A DNA stretch of 35,954 bases from DASPKW01 sp038244055 (GTDB lineage Bacteria > Planctomycetota > Phycisphaerae > Tepidisphaerales > Tepidisphaeraceae). Shown piece after piece: positions 9,110-17,448 of this stretch (its first letter is position 1; each line of letters begins with the position of its first letter). The translations under genes and the position numbers were made by a program. Under the pieces are notes generated by a model, which saw only the letters and a program-made list of their open reading frames with translations, ran no database searches and had not been told where the DNA came from. Where the stretch lies: NCBI GenBank assembly GCA_038244055.1, contig JBBRTW010000011.1:1-35954 (forward strand), given 5' to 3'.

Positions 9110-9688
9110 TTATCGCGGTTCTTCGTACAACTGCGGATCATCGAGATTGCCCTGGCTGGCGCGAACCATCGGTGTGCCGGTGGGCCAGAGCGATGCATAC
9201 AGAATAAAAGCCACCAGCGCGGGAAAGAGGTTGGGGAGCAATGAATGCGATATCAGGCATCCAACCATGCTCAGGATTCCAGCAAGGGCCAGCGAAACCC
9301 ATAAGATGATCGATCCGGCCAGCCAGGCCCAGGGGCCCACTCTATGGCCGTCCCAGTAGGGCTTGAAGAGATGGCTCCGCCAGAAGAGCGCGCCGGGAAC
9401 GGCCGCGACCATGAAAGCCGTGGAGAAGATGAACCATCGATCCGCCAGCAGCGTGTCGCCGGGCTGCTCGCTGGTGCATGCGAAATGCCACACCATCGCG
9501 AGAAACAAAATCGATGGTCCGAGCATGCAAACACTCCATGCCCACCATGCCAGACGCAGGGCGGCAACCGGCATCAGCTTCGTGCTTGCGGCGGGGGTGC
9601 GGTCCATCGATCGAAGCAAGGCGGCGTGGCCCGGCGCATCTGCCGCTTCCGTGCGCACTTGAATTCGATTCCAAACAACCATGGACAT
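9110..9688 (-). CDS. four-helix integral membrane protein, planctomycete hypothetical
   Basis: The 192-residue product has four hydrophobic segments near residues 45-70, 85-102, 120-140 and 147-168. It ends in a conserved-looking cytoplasmic-type tail, WPTGTPMVRASQGNLDDPQLYEEPR. I associate the WPTG and DDPxxYEEPR pattern with hypothetical planctomycete membrane proteins of unknown function. The start codon at 9688 has AAGGAG eight bases upstream, a strong ribosome site. It lies between the two LEPR-XLL genes, but the conserved elements point to separate transcription of those. No catalytic motif is visible. Confidence 0.75.
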   Translation of the reverse strand: MSMVVWNRIQVRTEAADAPGHAALLRSMDRTPAASTKLMPVAALRLAWWAWSVCMLGPSILFLAMVWHFACTSEQPGDTLLADRWFIFSTAFMVAAVPGALFWRSHLFKPYWDGHRVGPWAWLAGSIILWVSLALAGILSMVGCLISHSLLPNLFPALVAFILYASLWPTGTPMVRASQGNLDDPQLYEEPR

Positions 9689-9784
9689 AACCAGACTCCT
9701 TGAACAAACACTTTTGTCACTGCTATCTCGCCCCTTGTGGGAAACACCGTTGCATTCATCCGAAACAATGCGATTCCGATCTCA

Positions 9785-10441
9785 TCACACCCGGGTGAGA
9801 CTCACCGTGCCGGGAATCGTGCTGCCGTAGGCTGAGAAATTCAGATTGATCGCCAGGACTTTGCCCGTGGCGTCGAGCGTGCCCGTGCCGGTCCCATTGA
9901 TCGGGCCGCCGGGATGATTGGTGTTGGCGGGGGTGACAACGCTGATCGTGAACGTGCGATTGGCGGCAATCGCGCCGCTGACGTTAACGCTGACCACGCC
10001 GCCGGCCGTGAGCGTGCCGCTGAACGCGCCCTTGGAACTCTGCGCGGCGATCTTTAGCACGGCGTCCTTGTAATGGCCCACTGCGGGAATATTGAGAATG
10101 CCGTTATAGCTGCCGAGAAGGCTGGGAATGCCCGGGGTCGGTGTGGGAGTCGGGGTTGGGGTCGGCGTTGGAGTTGGGGTCGGTGTGGGAGTCGGGGTCG
10201 GCGTGCCGCCACCGTGATGCCGGCCGCCATGCCTGCCGTGACGGCGGCTCGTGGTTCCACTGCCGAGGCGTGGATCCGCGCCGTCGCCGATGCCGCCGCT
10301 ATCCTCAATTTCACTGGACCGAGTCGTGGTGTGCTTTAGGCTGATCGATGGTGTCGCATCAGGCATGTCCGGCAATTCCGCAACATGGGTGGATGCCGAG
10401 AAGAAACGCCGTGACTCAAGATCTTCGAAGAGGCTGAACAT
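9785..10441 (-). CDS. LEPR-XLL-type secreted protein with Thr-Pro linker
   Basis: The 218-residue product starts MFSLFEDLESRRFFSAS, a LEPR-XLL-like N-terminus. A low-complexity charged stretch rich in His, Gly and Arg (about 58-80), twelve Thr-Pro repeats (about 80-103) and one beta-rich domain (about 104-218) follow. That domain matches the second domain of the 8183-8989 gene closely over its whole length, for instance the shared block NHPGGPINGTGTGTLDATGK. AGGAG lies seven bases before the start. The Thr-Pro run looks like an extended spacer that would hold the domain away from its anchor. Binding function is unknown. Confidence 0.85.
   Translation of the reverse strand: MFSLFEDLESRRFFSASTHVAELPDMPDATPSISLKHTTTRSSEIEDSGGIGDGADPRLGSGTTSRRHGRHGGRHHGGGTPTPTPTPTPTPTPTPTPTPTPTPGIPSLLGSYNGILNIPAVGHYKDAVLKIAAQSSKGAFSGTLTAGGVVSVNVSGAIAANRTFTISVVTPANTNHPGGPINGTGTGTLDATGKVLAINLNFSAYGSTIPGTVSLTRV
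10133..10204 (-). repeat. hexanucleotide tract encoding (Thr-Pro)12
   Basis: Seventy-two bases made of twelve imperfect six-base units of the type ACNCCN on the coding strand encode a Thr-Pro linker in the 218-residue protein. Third positions vary, which suggests selection for the peptide, though unit number could still change by slippage. Confidence 0.9.
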
Positions 10442-10448
10442 TGTCGCT

Positions 10449-10490
10449 CCTGTCTGTTTGAACTATTGATTCAGACAGGGGAGTAGTGCC
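10449..10490 (-). promoter_or_regulatory. leader hairpin overlapping the ribosome-binding site, with start of conserved element
   Basis: On the minus strand CCTGTCTG (10479-10472) and CAGACAGG (10456-10449) form a perfect 8-base-pair stem with a 15-base loop. The 3' arm includes the AGG of the AGGAG ribosome site of the 9785-10441 gene, so the folded RNA would mask initiation. The 5' arm abuts the conserved GGCACTACTCCC block (10490-10479). Translational control or an operator are both possible. Confidence 0.5.
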
Positions 10491-10511
10491 CGGACCTCCG
10501 GGAAATCTTCC
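10479..10511 (-). promoter_or_regulatory. conserved upstream element, copy 2
   Basis: On the minus strand GGAAGA (10511-10506), a 15-base spacer and GGCACTACTCCC (10490-10479) repeat the arrangement found at 9100-9068. Adding the flank, 16 of 17 bases match around GGCACTACTCCC. It lies about 40 bases before the start codon of the LEPR-XLL/Thr-Pro gene. Confidence 0.55.
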
Positions 10512-10682
10512 GCGTTAATTCTGGCTCACCATCACGAGGACATCGCCCGACGACATGCGAAGGGGTTCAAATCCATCGGGATAACAAATAAGAAAAAGGG
10601 GAAGAAAATCGCGGCCCGACGGCACTCAATTGGCGTAGAGAACTTTATTCGCGTCGACGCGCCTCTTCTTCTTTGGCCTGGG

Positions 10683-12170
10683 ATGTCAACAAACGTGGTG
10701 TTCTTAACCGGTATCACTGGAGCGCTGGGATCCTGGCTCGCCCGTGAAGCGCTCAATCATGGAATGCGGGTCCGCGCGCTGGCACGCGGTTCAGCGGAAC
10801 GGCCCGCGCGGCAGCGGGTGCAACGATGCATGGCCGCGATTGGCGTGGGCACATCACCGGCGTTGGAAGTGGTCGAAGGGGATATTCTGCATTCCCGGCT
10901 GGGCATTCATGAAGGCTACATGAGAGATCGGATCAGCCTCGTGATCCACTGTGCCGCCAGCACGTGTTTCCACGACAGCTCGGCCGAGTTGACTCATCAG
11001 ACCAATGTGGAAGGTCTGCGCAGGGTTCTGGAATTCGCGCGCGAGCACCAGGCGGCGATGGTGCATATCTCCACGGCCTATGTGGCCGGGCGGCGAACCG
11101 GGCGGGTGCGCGAAAATGAACTTTGTGAAGGACAGGCGTTCAACAACGTCTACGAATCCACCAAATGTCTCGGCGAATCGCTCGTGCATGAGTGGTCGCG
11201 ATCAACGGGGCTTCCGGCCACCATCCTTCGGCCGAGCATTGTCCTGGGAGATTGGCATCAGGGCCGCGCCCTGCGGTTCAATACACTTTACGATTTGATG
11301 CATGCATTTGATCTGCTGGGCCCGATCATTCGGGAGCAGGAACTGCGCGTGGTCGCCCAGCCTGATGTCACGAAGAACATCCTGCCGGTCGATTATTTTG
11401 CGGACATCGCCTGGCGCATCATTCAGCGCGGCCATGCAGGCACATTTCATGTGGTTCATCCGCAACCCACGTCCGTCGCCGAATTGCGGGAGATCTTCGT
11501 TGAGTTGTTTGGCTGCAATGGCGCGCGGCTTGTGTCGGAGGCGGAGTTCGCCGGCCGGCCGGCGTCACAGGCCGAGCGAACCTGTCACCGCGCCATGTCG
11601 ATTTATCGCCCCTATATGACCCGGTCCGAGCCGGTATTCGATCGCAGCGAAACCGATAATGCCATCGCGGTGAATCCGCCCGCTGTGCCGGTGCTCGATC
11701 TGGCGTATTTCCAGCGTCTATTGAAATATGCACGACAGGTCGATTGGGGACGGCGGCCTGTTCAGCGATCCATGATTGTCCGGCCGGCGGTGGCGGCCGA
11801 CGAATATTTCGAGAGCTTTCTGGCCAGTAAGCTCGGCCAACATTTGCTTCCCAATCTGCATCGCCTTTCATCCCGTTTCGGCATCGCGCTGCTGGAAACG
11901 CCGCGCCAGCACTGGTCGCTGGAGATTCGGCAAGGCGTGCTCCATGGAATCTCCCGCGGCGGCGTGGATATACAGTGCTGCTTCAAACTCGACGGGCCGA
12001 CGTTCATGGAGATTGTCGCCGGCCGGCTCGGCCCGCGCCGCGCATTCTTCGACAAGCGCATCCAGATCGAGGGCGATCTGGAGACGGGCTTGAAACTCGC
12101 CACGGTATTGGACCCGTTTTTTCGCAAGTATCCCTTTGCGCCATCTCTCACCGAAAGCTGCCTGGCATGA
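10683..12170 (+). CDS. fatty acyl-CoA/thioester reductase fused to SCP2 lipid-binding domain
   Basis: The 495-residue product has an N-terminal extended short-chain dehydrogenase domain of the NAD_binding_4 (male-sterility/thioester reductase) family: TGITGALG at 9-16, a Ser/Thr in HISTAY near 130, and YESTK with Tyr157 and Lys161. Such domains reduce acyl-CoA or acyl-carrier thioesters to aldehydes or alcohols with NAD(P)H. Residues about 375-490 resemble a sterol-carrier-2 fold, ending in RRAFFDKRIQIEGDLETGLK, which binds acyl chains or sterols. It begins the plus-strand cluster and overlaps the ligase gene by 4 bases (ATGA). No clear ribosome site precedes ATG 10683. The substrate is probably a hydrophobic acid handed over by the next gene product, by inference. 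Confidence 0.85.
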   Translation: MSTNVVFLTGITGALGSWLAREALNHGMRVRALARGSAERPARQRVQRCMAAIGVGTSPALEVVEGDILHSRLGIHEGYMRDRISLVIHCAASTCFHDSSAELTHQTNVEGLRRVLEFAREHQAAMVHISTAYVAGRRTGRVRENELCEGQAFNNVYESTKCLGESLVHEWSRSTGLPATILRPSIVLGDWHQGRALRFNTLYDLMHAFDLLGPIIREQELRVVAQPDVTKNILPVDYFADIAWRIIQRGHAGTFHVVHPQPTSVAELREIFVELFGCNGARLVSEAEFAGRPASQAERTCHRAMSIYRPYMTRSEPVFDRSETDNAIAVNPPAVPVLDLAYFQRLLKYARQVDWGRRPVQRSMIVRPAVAADEYFESFLASKLGQHLLPNLHRLSSRFGIALLETPRQHWSLEIRQGVLHGISRGGVDIQCCFKLDGPTFMEIVAGRLGPRRAFFDKRIQIEGDLETGLKLATVLDPFFRKYPFAPSLTESCLA

Positions 12171-13300
12171 TGACTCAAACCGCGAGCGCCGCTCGATCGT
12201 CAACAGGCTCATCGGAGCGCACGTCGTCTCCGATGAACGTGCGCATCGCCCATGTCATCGGCCTGCACTTCGACCGCAAGCACGGCAGCCCGTACTGGCT
12301 GGAGCGCCAGGATTCGCTCGGCCTGGACGCGCGCAGGGATATTCGTTCGGTCGCCGATTTTCCGAAGCTCGGCCCGATGAATGAGGTTGCCCTGGCAAGC
12401 CGGCCGATCGAGGATTTCATCCCGCGTTCGCTTCTGCATCGTCGCGATGAGCTCTTCATTGGTCAGACCGCCGGCACGCTTGGGCGGCCCAAGTTCGGCG
12501 TGCATCGCCGCGATGAATTTCAGCAGGCGTTCGTGGATCCATTTCTCGCCGCCGCGAACAGGGCGCGGTTTCCACGCGAGTTGAACTGGCTCTTTGTCGG
12601 CCCCTCCGGTCCGCATATCATCGGCCGGGCCGCCAGCGCCTGCGCCCGCGCGATGGGGTCGGCCGACCCGTTCACGATCGACCTCGATCCGCGCTGGGCC
12701 AAAAAGCTCCCATCGGGAACCTTCGCATGGCGGCGCTACCTGGAGCATGTCGAAGAGCAGGCCCTGGCGATCGTGGATGCTCAACAAATTGGAGTCATTT
12801 TCAGCACGCCCATCGTCCTGGAGAGCCTGGCCAAGCGTATTCCACCCGCCAAGGTACAGGCCATTCGAGGAATCCACCTCGGCGGCATTTCGGTATCGCC
12901 GGCCCAGCGGGAGTTGTTCGCGCGGCAGTTTCCGCGAGCAGCGATCCTCTCCGGATACGGCAACTCGCTGTTTGGCGTGATGCCTGAATTGGCCTTCTCG
13001 CCGGAAACAGGATTCGACTACTACCCGCATGGGCTGCGGCAGATCGTGCGCATCGTGCCGGCCGAGGGAGGCGACGATCGGCAGCGTCTGGGCGCGGATG
13101 TTCCCTACGGCCGGCGCGGCCAGGTCGTCATGAGCCGTCTCGATGAAATGCAGCTCATTTTAAATCTCATGGAGCGCGACCACGCCGAACGGCTGCCGCC
13201 GCCCGCCTGGGCTGCGGCCGATGGATTTGTCATCGATGGCGTGCGCGACCCCCGGCCGATCGTCAATGACACCGTCAAACCCGCCACAGGATTCTATTGA
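12167..13300 (+). CDS. LuxE/PaaK-like acid ligase (adenylate-forming)
   Basis: The 377-residue product has the phosphate-binding motif GQTAGTLGRPKFG (99-111), matching the SSGTTGxPK signature of adenylate-forming enzymes in the LuxE/phenylacetate-CoA ligase branch. GYGNSLFG near 265 matches the aromatic-glycine A5-type motif. It is shorter than PaaK (about 430 residues), closer to LuxE (about 370). It should activate a carboxylic acid as adenylate and pass it to a thiol or protein. ATG 12167 overlaps the previous stop. Next to a thioester reductase, it gives an acid-to-aldehyde or alcohol module like LuxE plus LuxC, but with an unrelated reductase. A decayed paralogue lies at 22045-22530 on the minus strand. 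The substrate is unknown. Confidence 0.82.
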   Translation: MMTQTASAARSSTGSSERTSSPMNVRIAHVIGLHFDRKHGSPYWLERQDSLGLDARRDIRSVADFPKLGPMNEVALASRPIEDFIPRSLLHRRDELFIGQTAGTLGRPKFGVHRRDEFQQAFVDPFLAAANRARFPRELNWLFVGPSGPHIIGRAASACARAMGSADPFTIDLDPRWAKKLPSGTFAWRRYLEHVEEQALAIVDAQQIGVIFSTPIVLESLAKRIPPAKVQAIRGIHLGGISVSPAQRELFARQFPRAAILSGYGNSLFGVMPELAFSPETGFDYYPHGLRQIVRIVPAEGGDDRQRLGADVPYGRRGQVVMSRLDEMQLILNLMERDHAERLPPPAWAAADGFVIDGVRDPRPIVNDTVKPATGFY

Positions 13301-14025
13301 TGGATGAAAATCGAGTTATTCAGGAGCGCATACGGTTCGGCGATGACGATCGCCTGAGCGGGGTGCTGGCCTATCCGGTGGATCGCGAGCCCGCACGGGC
13401 GGTTCTTCTCTGTTCGCCCCATCCAAATTTCGCCGGTGACATGGAGAATAACATCATCGCCGCGTTGGCCGAGCGACTGGCCAACGATGCCATCACCCTG
13501 CGCTTCGATTACCGCGGCATTGGCCAGAGCCGGATCGAATTGCCGCTGGGAAGTTCAACCTACGACTACTGGGACAACATCGAGCAGACGCTGGATTACA
13601 CCGACCCGCTTCAGGATGCCGCCGAGGCCGCGGACGAACTCGCCCGGATCTGCGGCCATTTGCCGATGATCGCGGTGGGGTACTCCTTCGGCGCGGTAAC
13701 AGGCACGCAAATGGCCGCGCATGATCCGCGCTTCATCGCCATGGTGGGAATCGGCGCGCCGTTCAAGCGCATCGCCTTCGCGCATCTGGCGGATTGCCCC
13801 AAACCCTGCCTGATGATCAGCGGCACGGCCGACTTTGTTTACATGCCCGATGTGGCGGCGCGGCTGAGCGCTTCGGCCGGGATCAAACTGCTTATGGATC
13901 GAGTCGAGGGCGCTGACCATTTTTTTCGCCAGCAGGAAGATTTGCTGGAGGATCGCATCAGGCGGTTCTGCCAGCCAATCAAGTCGCCGGCGCAGTTGCC
14001 GGTTCACAGCGGGTGGGAAGGATAG
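13300..14025 (+). CDS. alpha/beta hydrolase
   Basis: The 241-residue product is an alpha/beta-fold hydrolase of the COG2945 kind. It has HPNFAGDMENN after the second strand, the nucleophile elbow GYSFGA (Ser129), an acid residue in SGTADF (Asp178) and the catalytic His in GADHFF (His207). All three catalytic residues are present. Its ATG (13300-13302) shares one base with the previous stop (TGATG), so it is coupled to the ligase. A TTG at 13297 is also in frame. It may hydrolyse a thioester or ester made in the same pathway, which is an inference from position. Confidence 0.85.
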   Translation: MDENRVIQERIRFGDDDRLSGVLAYPVDREPARAVLLCSPHPNFAGDMENNIIAALAERLANDAITLRFDYRGIGQSRIELPLGSSTYDYWDNIEQTLDYTDPLQDAAEAADELARICGHLPMIAVGYSFGAVTGTQMAAHDPRFIAMVGIGAPFKRIAFAHLADCPKPCLMISGTADFVYMPDVAARLSASAGIKLLMDRVEGADHFFRQQEDLLEDRIRRFCQPIKSPAQLPVHSGWEG

Positions 14026-15078
14026 GTGCATTTGCGGACGATGCGGGCCCACACAATCCAGCGGCCGCGGACGCTATCAAGGCGATCCGCGTGGCTGCGC
14101 GCACTGGCGCGACGATTCGGCCAGATCGCCGCCGCATTGATCCTGTGCAGTGCGGCATGGTTGCTGCCGAGTTGCCAGATGGCCGATCTCACGCATGTTT
14201 CCACCGCCCGGTTTCCCAAGCCGCAGACGTGTGCGGAATGCCATGTGGAGATCTACAGCGAGTGGGAGCATTCGCCCCATGCCGTCGCGTTTGCCAACGA
14301 TGAATTTCGCCGGGCTACGGACAATTACCGTTTCACGGAGTGCATCGGCTGCCACGCGCCTCAACCGATTCTCGCGGCCGGTGAGCCCACGGCCCGTGAC
14401 ACGGCACGCGAGGCCGGTGTGGCCTGCGTTTCCTGCCATCTCAGTGAAGGGGCGATGGTCGGCCCGCTCCAGCCTACCGGCCTGGCCAAGCCGCATCCGA
14501 TTCGAGTCGATCCCGCGTTCTTCGCCGAAGGCACGCTCTGCGGCCGCTGCCATCAAAGCACGCTGGCCCAGTGGCAAGTCGCCAACACGGATCAGAAGCA
14601 GGATTGCCGCCAGTGCCACATGCCCAAGGTCATTCGCAAGATCACCCAGGCAACCGACATGATCTCCAAGCCCCTGGTGGCCGCCGAGACGGCCGCGCTA
14701 GAGCACCGCCATGTCTTCTCGCTGTCGGCCGATGGGCTGACGGATGGCCCATGCACGCTGAAGGTCAACTGCGCCGACCGCAGCGAGGCAACCATCACAC
14801 TCGTCAACCGGCTGCCGCATAATCTGCCCACCGGCGATTTTGGCGTGCGTATCATTCATATATCAGCCACCGGAATTGATGCGCACGGAGTCGGGACGGT
14901 TCTGGGTCATTGGGAACTGACCCGGGCCGCCGGCGGAGCGCTGGCCGGCGGGCAATCGCGGAGTTGGCGCGTTGAGCTGCCGCCGGACGTCAGGATGCTC
15001 TGCGTTGAAGTGGTGCGACAAGGGCGCGAAAGCGCCGACCGAACGGTGCTTCTCCGCAAGGAGGTCGCCGTTCCATGA
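14026..15078 (+). CDS. five-heme cytochrome c lipoprotein (cytochrome c554 type)
   Basis: The 350-residue product starts with GTG directly after the previous stop and has GGAAGG four bases before it. A basic leader and hydrophobic segment end in LLPSC, a lipobox with Cys50. Five CxxCH sites follow at 69, 106, 134, 172 and 194. The first lies in CAECHVEIYSEWEHSPHA, the C-x-x-C-H, Y, W, S-x-H pattern of the cytochrome c554-like domain. Residues 215-350 lack hemes and look like a beta-sandwich, possibly a partner-binding domain. It is predicted to sit on a membrane facing the periplasm. ATG 14041 is an alternative start. Its 3' end overlaps the cytochrome b gene by 4 bases. Confidence 0.85.
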   Translation: MHLRTMRAHTIQRPRTLSRRSAWLRALARRFGQIAAALILCSAAWLLPSCQMADLTHVSTARFPKPQTCAECHVEIYSEWEHSPHAVAFANDEFRRATDNYRFTECIGCHAPQPILAAGEPTARDTAREAGVACVSCHLSEGAMVGPLQPTGLAKPHPIRVDPAFFAEGTLCGRCHQSTLAQWQVANTDQKQDCRQCHMPKVIRKITQATDMISKPLVAAETAALEHRHVFSLSADGLTDGPCTLKVNCADRSEATITLVNRLPHNLPTGDFGVRIIHISATGIDAHGVGTVLGHWELTRAAGGALAGGQSRSWRVELPPDVRMLCVEVVRQGRESADRTVLLRKEVAVP

Positions 15079-16847
15079 GTAAAGCGAAGATCCGTCGATT
15101 CTCGGGCTTTCAACTCGTGCTGCACTGGGTCGTGGCCTTGCCGTACATGGCACTGCTGGCCAGCGGCGCGCTGATGATGCTGCACCGCGCGGGGCTGGCG
15201 GCGTGGGTGCCGGTGGCAATGCTGGGAACAGTGCATCGCTGGATCGGCATCGCGATGGCCGCCGCGATCCTGCAAGCCCTGATCGCGACGACGGTGGGCG
15301 GGCGTTGGAAGATTGTAGGCCGGGATTTCCTGCACTGGATGACGATCCGCCCGCGCGAGATTGTCTGGCTGCTGAAAGCGCCGTTGAACACGTTCTTTCC
15401 CAGGCTTGTTCCCATGCCGCCCGCGGGGCGGTTTAACGCCGGCCAGAAGCTGCATGGGCTGTTTATCCTTATGGCGATCACGGGCTTCATCGCCACCGGC
15501 GGGGTGATGATCCTTCGTCCCGCAAGACTGCTGCCGTGGGTGGTGCACACGTGGCTGTTCTTTGGGGCGGTGGGGTTCCTGGGCTTGCACTTGTTCCTGG
15601 GCGTGATTAACCCGGTTACCCGGCGGGCGCTGGGCGGAATCTTCTCCGGCCACGTGCCGCTGGATTACGCACATGCGCATCATTCGCTGGATGTGCCCGA
15701 TGCCCCCGTTGCGCATGCCCATCATCCCGCGGTGGTCTCCTGGAAGGCGATGCTGCTGGTGATCCTCGCGGTTGCCGGCGCGGGCTTGTGGTGGTGGCAA
15801 CATGGCGGCCGCGATGGCGTGCAAACATCAATGGCCGTCGGCCGGCAGCATATGCTGATCATGCCGGGAATGCTGATTGCCGCCCATGCCGATGATCCCC
15901 GCACCAACCGCTGTGAAACGTGCCACGTTGGACTTGGGCCGCCCAAGGAGTCCGCTTGTCTGTCGTGCCACACCGAAATCGTCCAGGCGATGGGTTCGCA
16001 TACGGGGTTCCACGGCCAGTTGACCGGTGCCTGCGCATCGTGCCACGCTGATCACAAGGGCCGCGATGCGGACCTTCGCAATCTGGACACGCGAACGTTC
16101 AACCATCAGTTGGCGCGATTCAGTCTCCAAGGTGCGCACCGAGCGCTGGAATGCGATCAGTGCCATGTGCAGCATTCAGGCGCGGCCGGGCAGCGGCGTT
16201 TCGTCGGGATTGAAACTTCCGATGGCTGCGCGCAATGCCACGCCGACCCGCATGCCGGCCAGTTCCAGCCGAAAAGCTGCACGGACTGCCACAATGAGCA
16301 GGGCTGGAAGGGCAAACAACTGCTTTTCGATCACAATCGCGATGCGACCTTCAAAATCGATGCGCTGCATGGCGGCGTGGCCTGCGCCAGTTGTCACAAA
16401 GAGTCCGAAGGGCACCGGCAATTCCGTCTGCTGGCGACCAATTGCGAGTCATGCCACTTGGAAGTGGCGCAGGCAATGGCCGGCCATATCGGAAGCGCCG
16501 CCGGTCGAGCCGATCCGCACAGCGGCCGGGTGGCTTGCGCGGAATGCCATGCCCCCTCGATCCGAGCCCCCGAGCCCGCGCGGTATGCGGCCGCCTGTGA
16601 GAAATGCCATACTCCGCTCTATCGGAATCTCTTTTTCAACTTGCAACGCTCGCTCGATGAGCGGGAAGCCGCGGCCGGCCGTGCGATCAAAAAGATCGAG
16701 GCAACCGATCCTGCCGGTGCCCAGGCGCTGACCCGGCGGGTGGCGCAGGTCCACCGGGCGGGCGTTCACAACGCGCAGGAATCGCTCAGTATCCTGGATG
16801 AAATCCTCGCCGGGCCTCCGCAGTCAGCACCCAGGAAAAATCCCTAA
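15075..16847 (+). CDS. cytochrome b (FdnI-like) fused to ten-heme cytochrome c domain
   Basis: The 590-residue product begins with a four-helix cytochrome b of the formate-dehydrogenase gamma type (helices near 10-38, 50-74, 125-147 and 155-178). Histidines at 17, 54, 127 and 172 are candidate b-heme ligands. A fifth helix (221-241) leads to a periplasmic part with ten CxxCH sites at 280, 295, 320, 360, 385, 402, 437, 457, 488 and 508. The tail after 520 is helical and heme-free. Domain order is the reverse of the 389-2206 protein, where the hemes come first. It probably exchanges electrons between the quinone pool and periplasmic carriers. The start overlaps the preceding stop (ATGA). Confidence 0.9.
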   Translation: MSKAKIRRFSGFQLVLHWVVALPYMALLASGALMMLHRAGLAAWVPVAMLGTVHRWIGIAMAAAILQALIATTVGGRWKIVGRDFLHWMTIRPREIVWLLKAPLNTFFPRLVPMPPAGRFNAGQKLHGLFILMAITGFIATGGVMILRPARLLPWVVHTWLFFGAVGFLGLHLFLGVINPVTRRALGGIFSGHVPLDYAHAHHSLDVPDAPVAHAHHPAVVSWKAMLLVILAVAGAGLWWWQHGGRDGVQTSMAVGRQHMLIMPGMLIAAHADDPRTNRCETCHVGLGPPKESACLSCHTEIVQAMGSHTGFHGQLTGACASCHADHKGRDADLRNLDTRTFNHQLARFSLQGAHRALECDQCHVQHSGAAGQRRFVGIETSDGCAQCHADPHAGQFQPKSCTDCHNEQGWKGKQLLFDHNRDATFKIDALHGGVACASCHKESEGHRQFRLLATNCESCHLEVAQAMAGHIGSAAGRADPHSGRVACAECHAPSIRAPEPARYAAACEKCHTPLYRNLFFNLQRSLDEREAAAGRAIKKIEATDPAGAQALTRRVAQVHRAGVHNAQESLSILDEILAGPPQSAPRKNP

Positions 16848-16874
16848 CTGGCCGATTGGCCGCTTTGTCAAACT

Positions 16875-17345
16875 ATGAGGCAATTACTCTACCGCACCTT
16901 GATCATCGCCTGGGCCATGTGGTTCGGCGGCATTGTCGCGCTGCTCATCTTCGTGCAGCGGCTCTTCCAACATGATCGCGAACTCGCCATCGCGGCCGCG
17001 CCACAACTCTTTGGAGCATTTGAGAGCTATCAACTCGTGCTGGCTGGGATAGCTGTCGCTACCGCGATCGCCCTGTGGTGCATCGCGCGGTCGGGTTGGG
17101 CGATGATATTTCTGGTGATGGCGATCGCGGCGACTGTTCTGGCGATTGTATCAATTGCAAGCATTACGCCCGAAATCATGCGTATGCGGGCCAGCGGGGA
17201 GACTCACGGGCCGGCCTTCTCCCGAATTCACGGAATTTCCATGCTGCTCTATGCGGCGGAATCCCTCAGCCTTTTGGTGGCGGGTCTCGCCATCGCGGGT
17301 GTCCGCCTCGACCGCGGCAGGATGGTGCCGACCATCGACAGATAA
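16875..17345 (+). CDS. four-helix membrane protein, DUF4149-like
   Basis: The 156-residue product has four hydrophobic helices near 8-27, 48-69, 74-96 and 120-142. The sequence FSRIHGISMLLYAAESL before and in the last helix fits the DUF4149/TMEM205-like family of small membrane proteins with a conserved His. It lies 27 bases after the cytochrome gene in the same direction. No ribosome site is obvious. Function is unknown; neighbours suggest a membrane accessory of the cluster. Confidence 0.7.
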   Translation: MRQLLYRTLIIAWAMWFGGIVALLIFVQRLFQHDRELAIAAAPQLFGAFESYQLVLAGIAVATAIALWCIARSGWAMIFLVMAIAATVLAIVSIASITPEIMRMRASGETHGPAFSRIHGISMLLYAAESLSLLVAGLAIAGVRLDRGRMVPTIDR

Positions 17346-17448
17346 ATGTATCCATTCGCCAAATCGCAGGGAAGAAAACCCGTTGAGCGCGGAACTATTA
17401 CATCAGCCCGCTGCGTAATTGCGAACCTGCGTTGCTTCGAAAGGACCC

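Noticed and set aside
10650..10661. 12-base palindrome CGCGTCGACGCG as operator of the biosynthetic cluster
   Set aside because: It is placed plausibly (21 bases before the start), but a single short GC palindrome is weak evidence and no regulator gene is nearby.
10683..13300. Bacterial luciferase (lux) operon
   Set aside because: A LuxE-like ligase is present, but there is no LuxA/LuxB, and the reductase is an SDR type and not LuxC.
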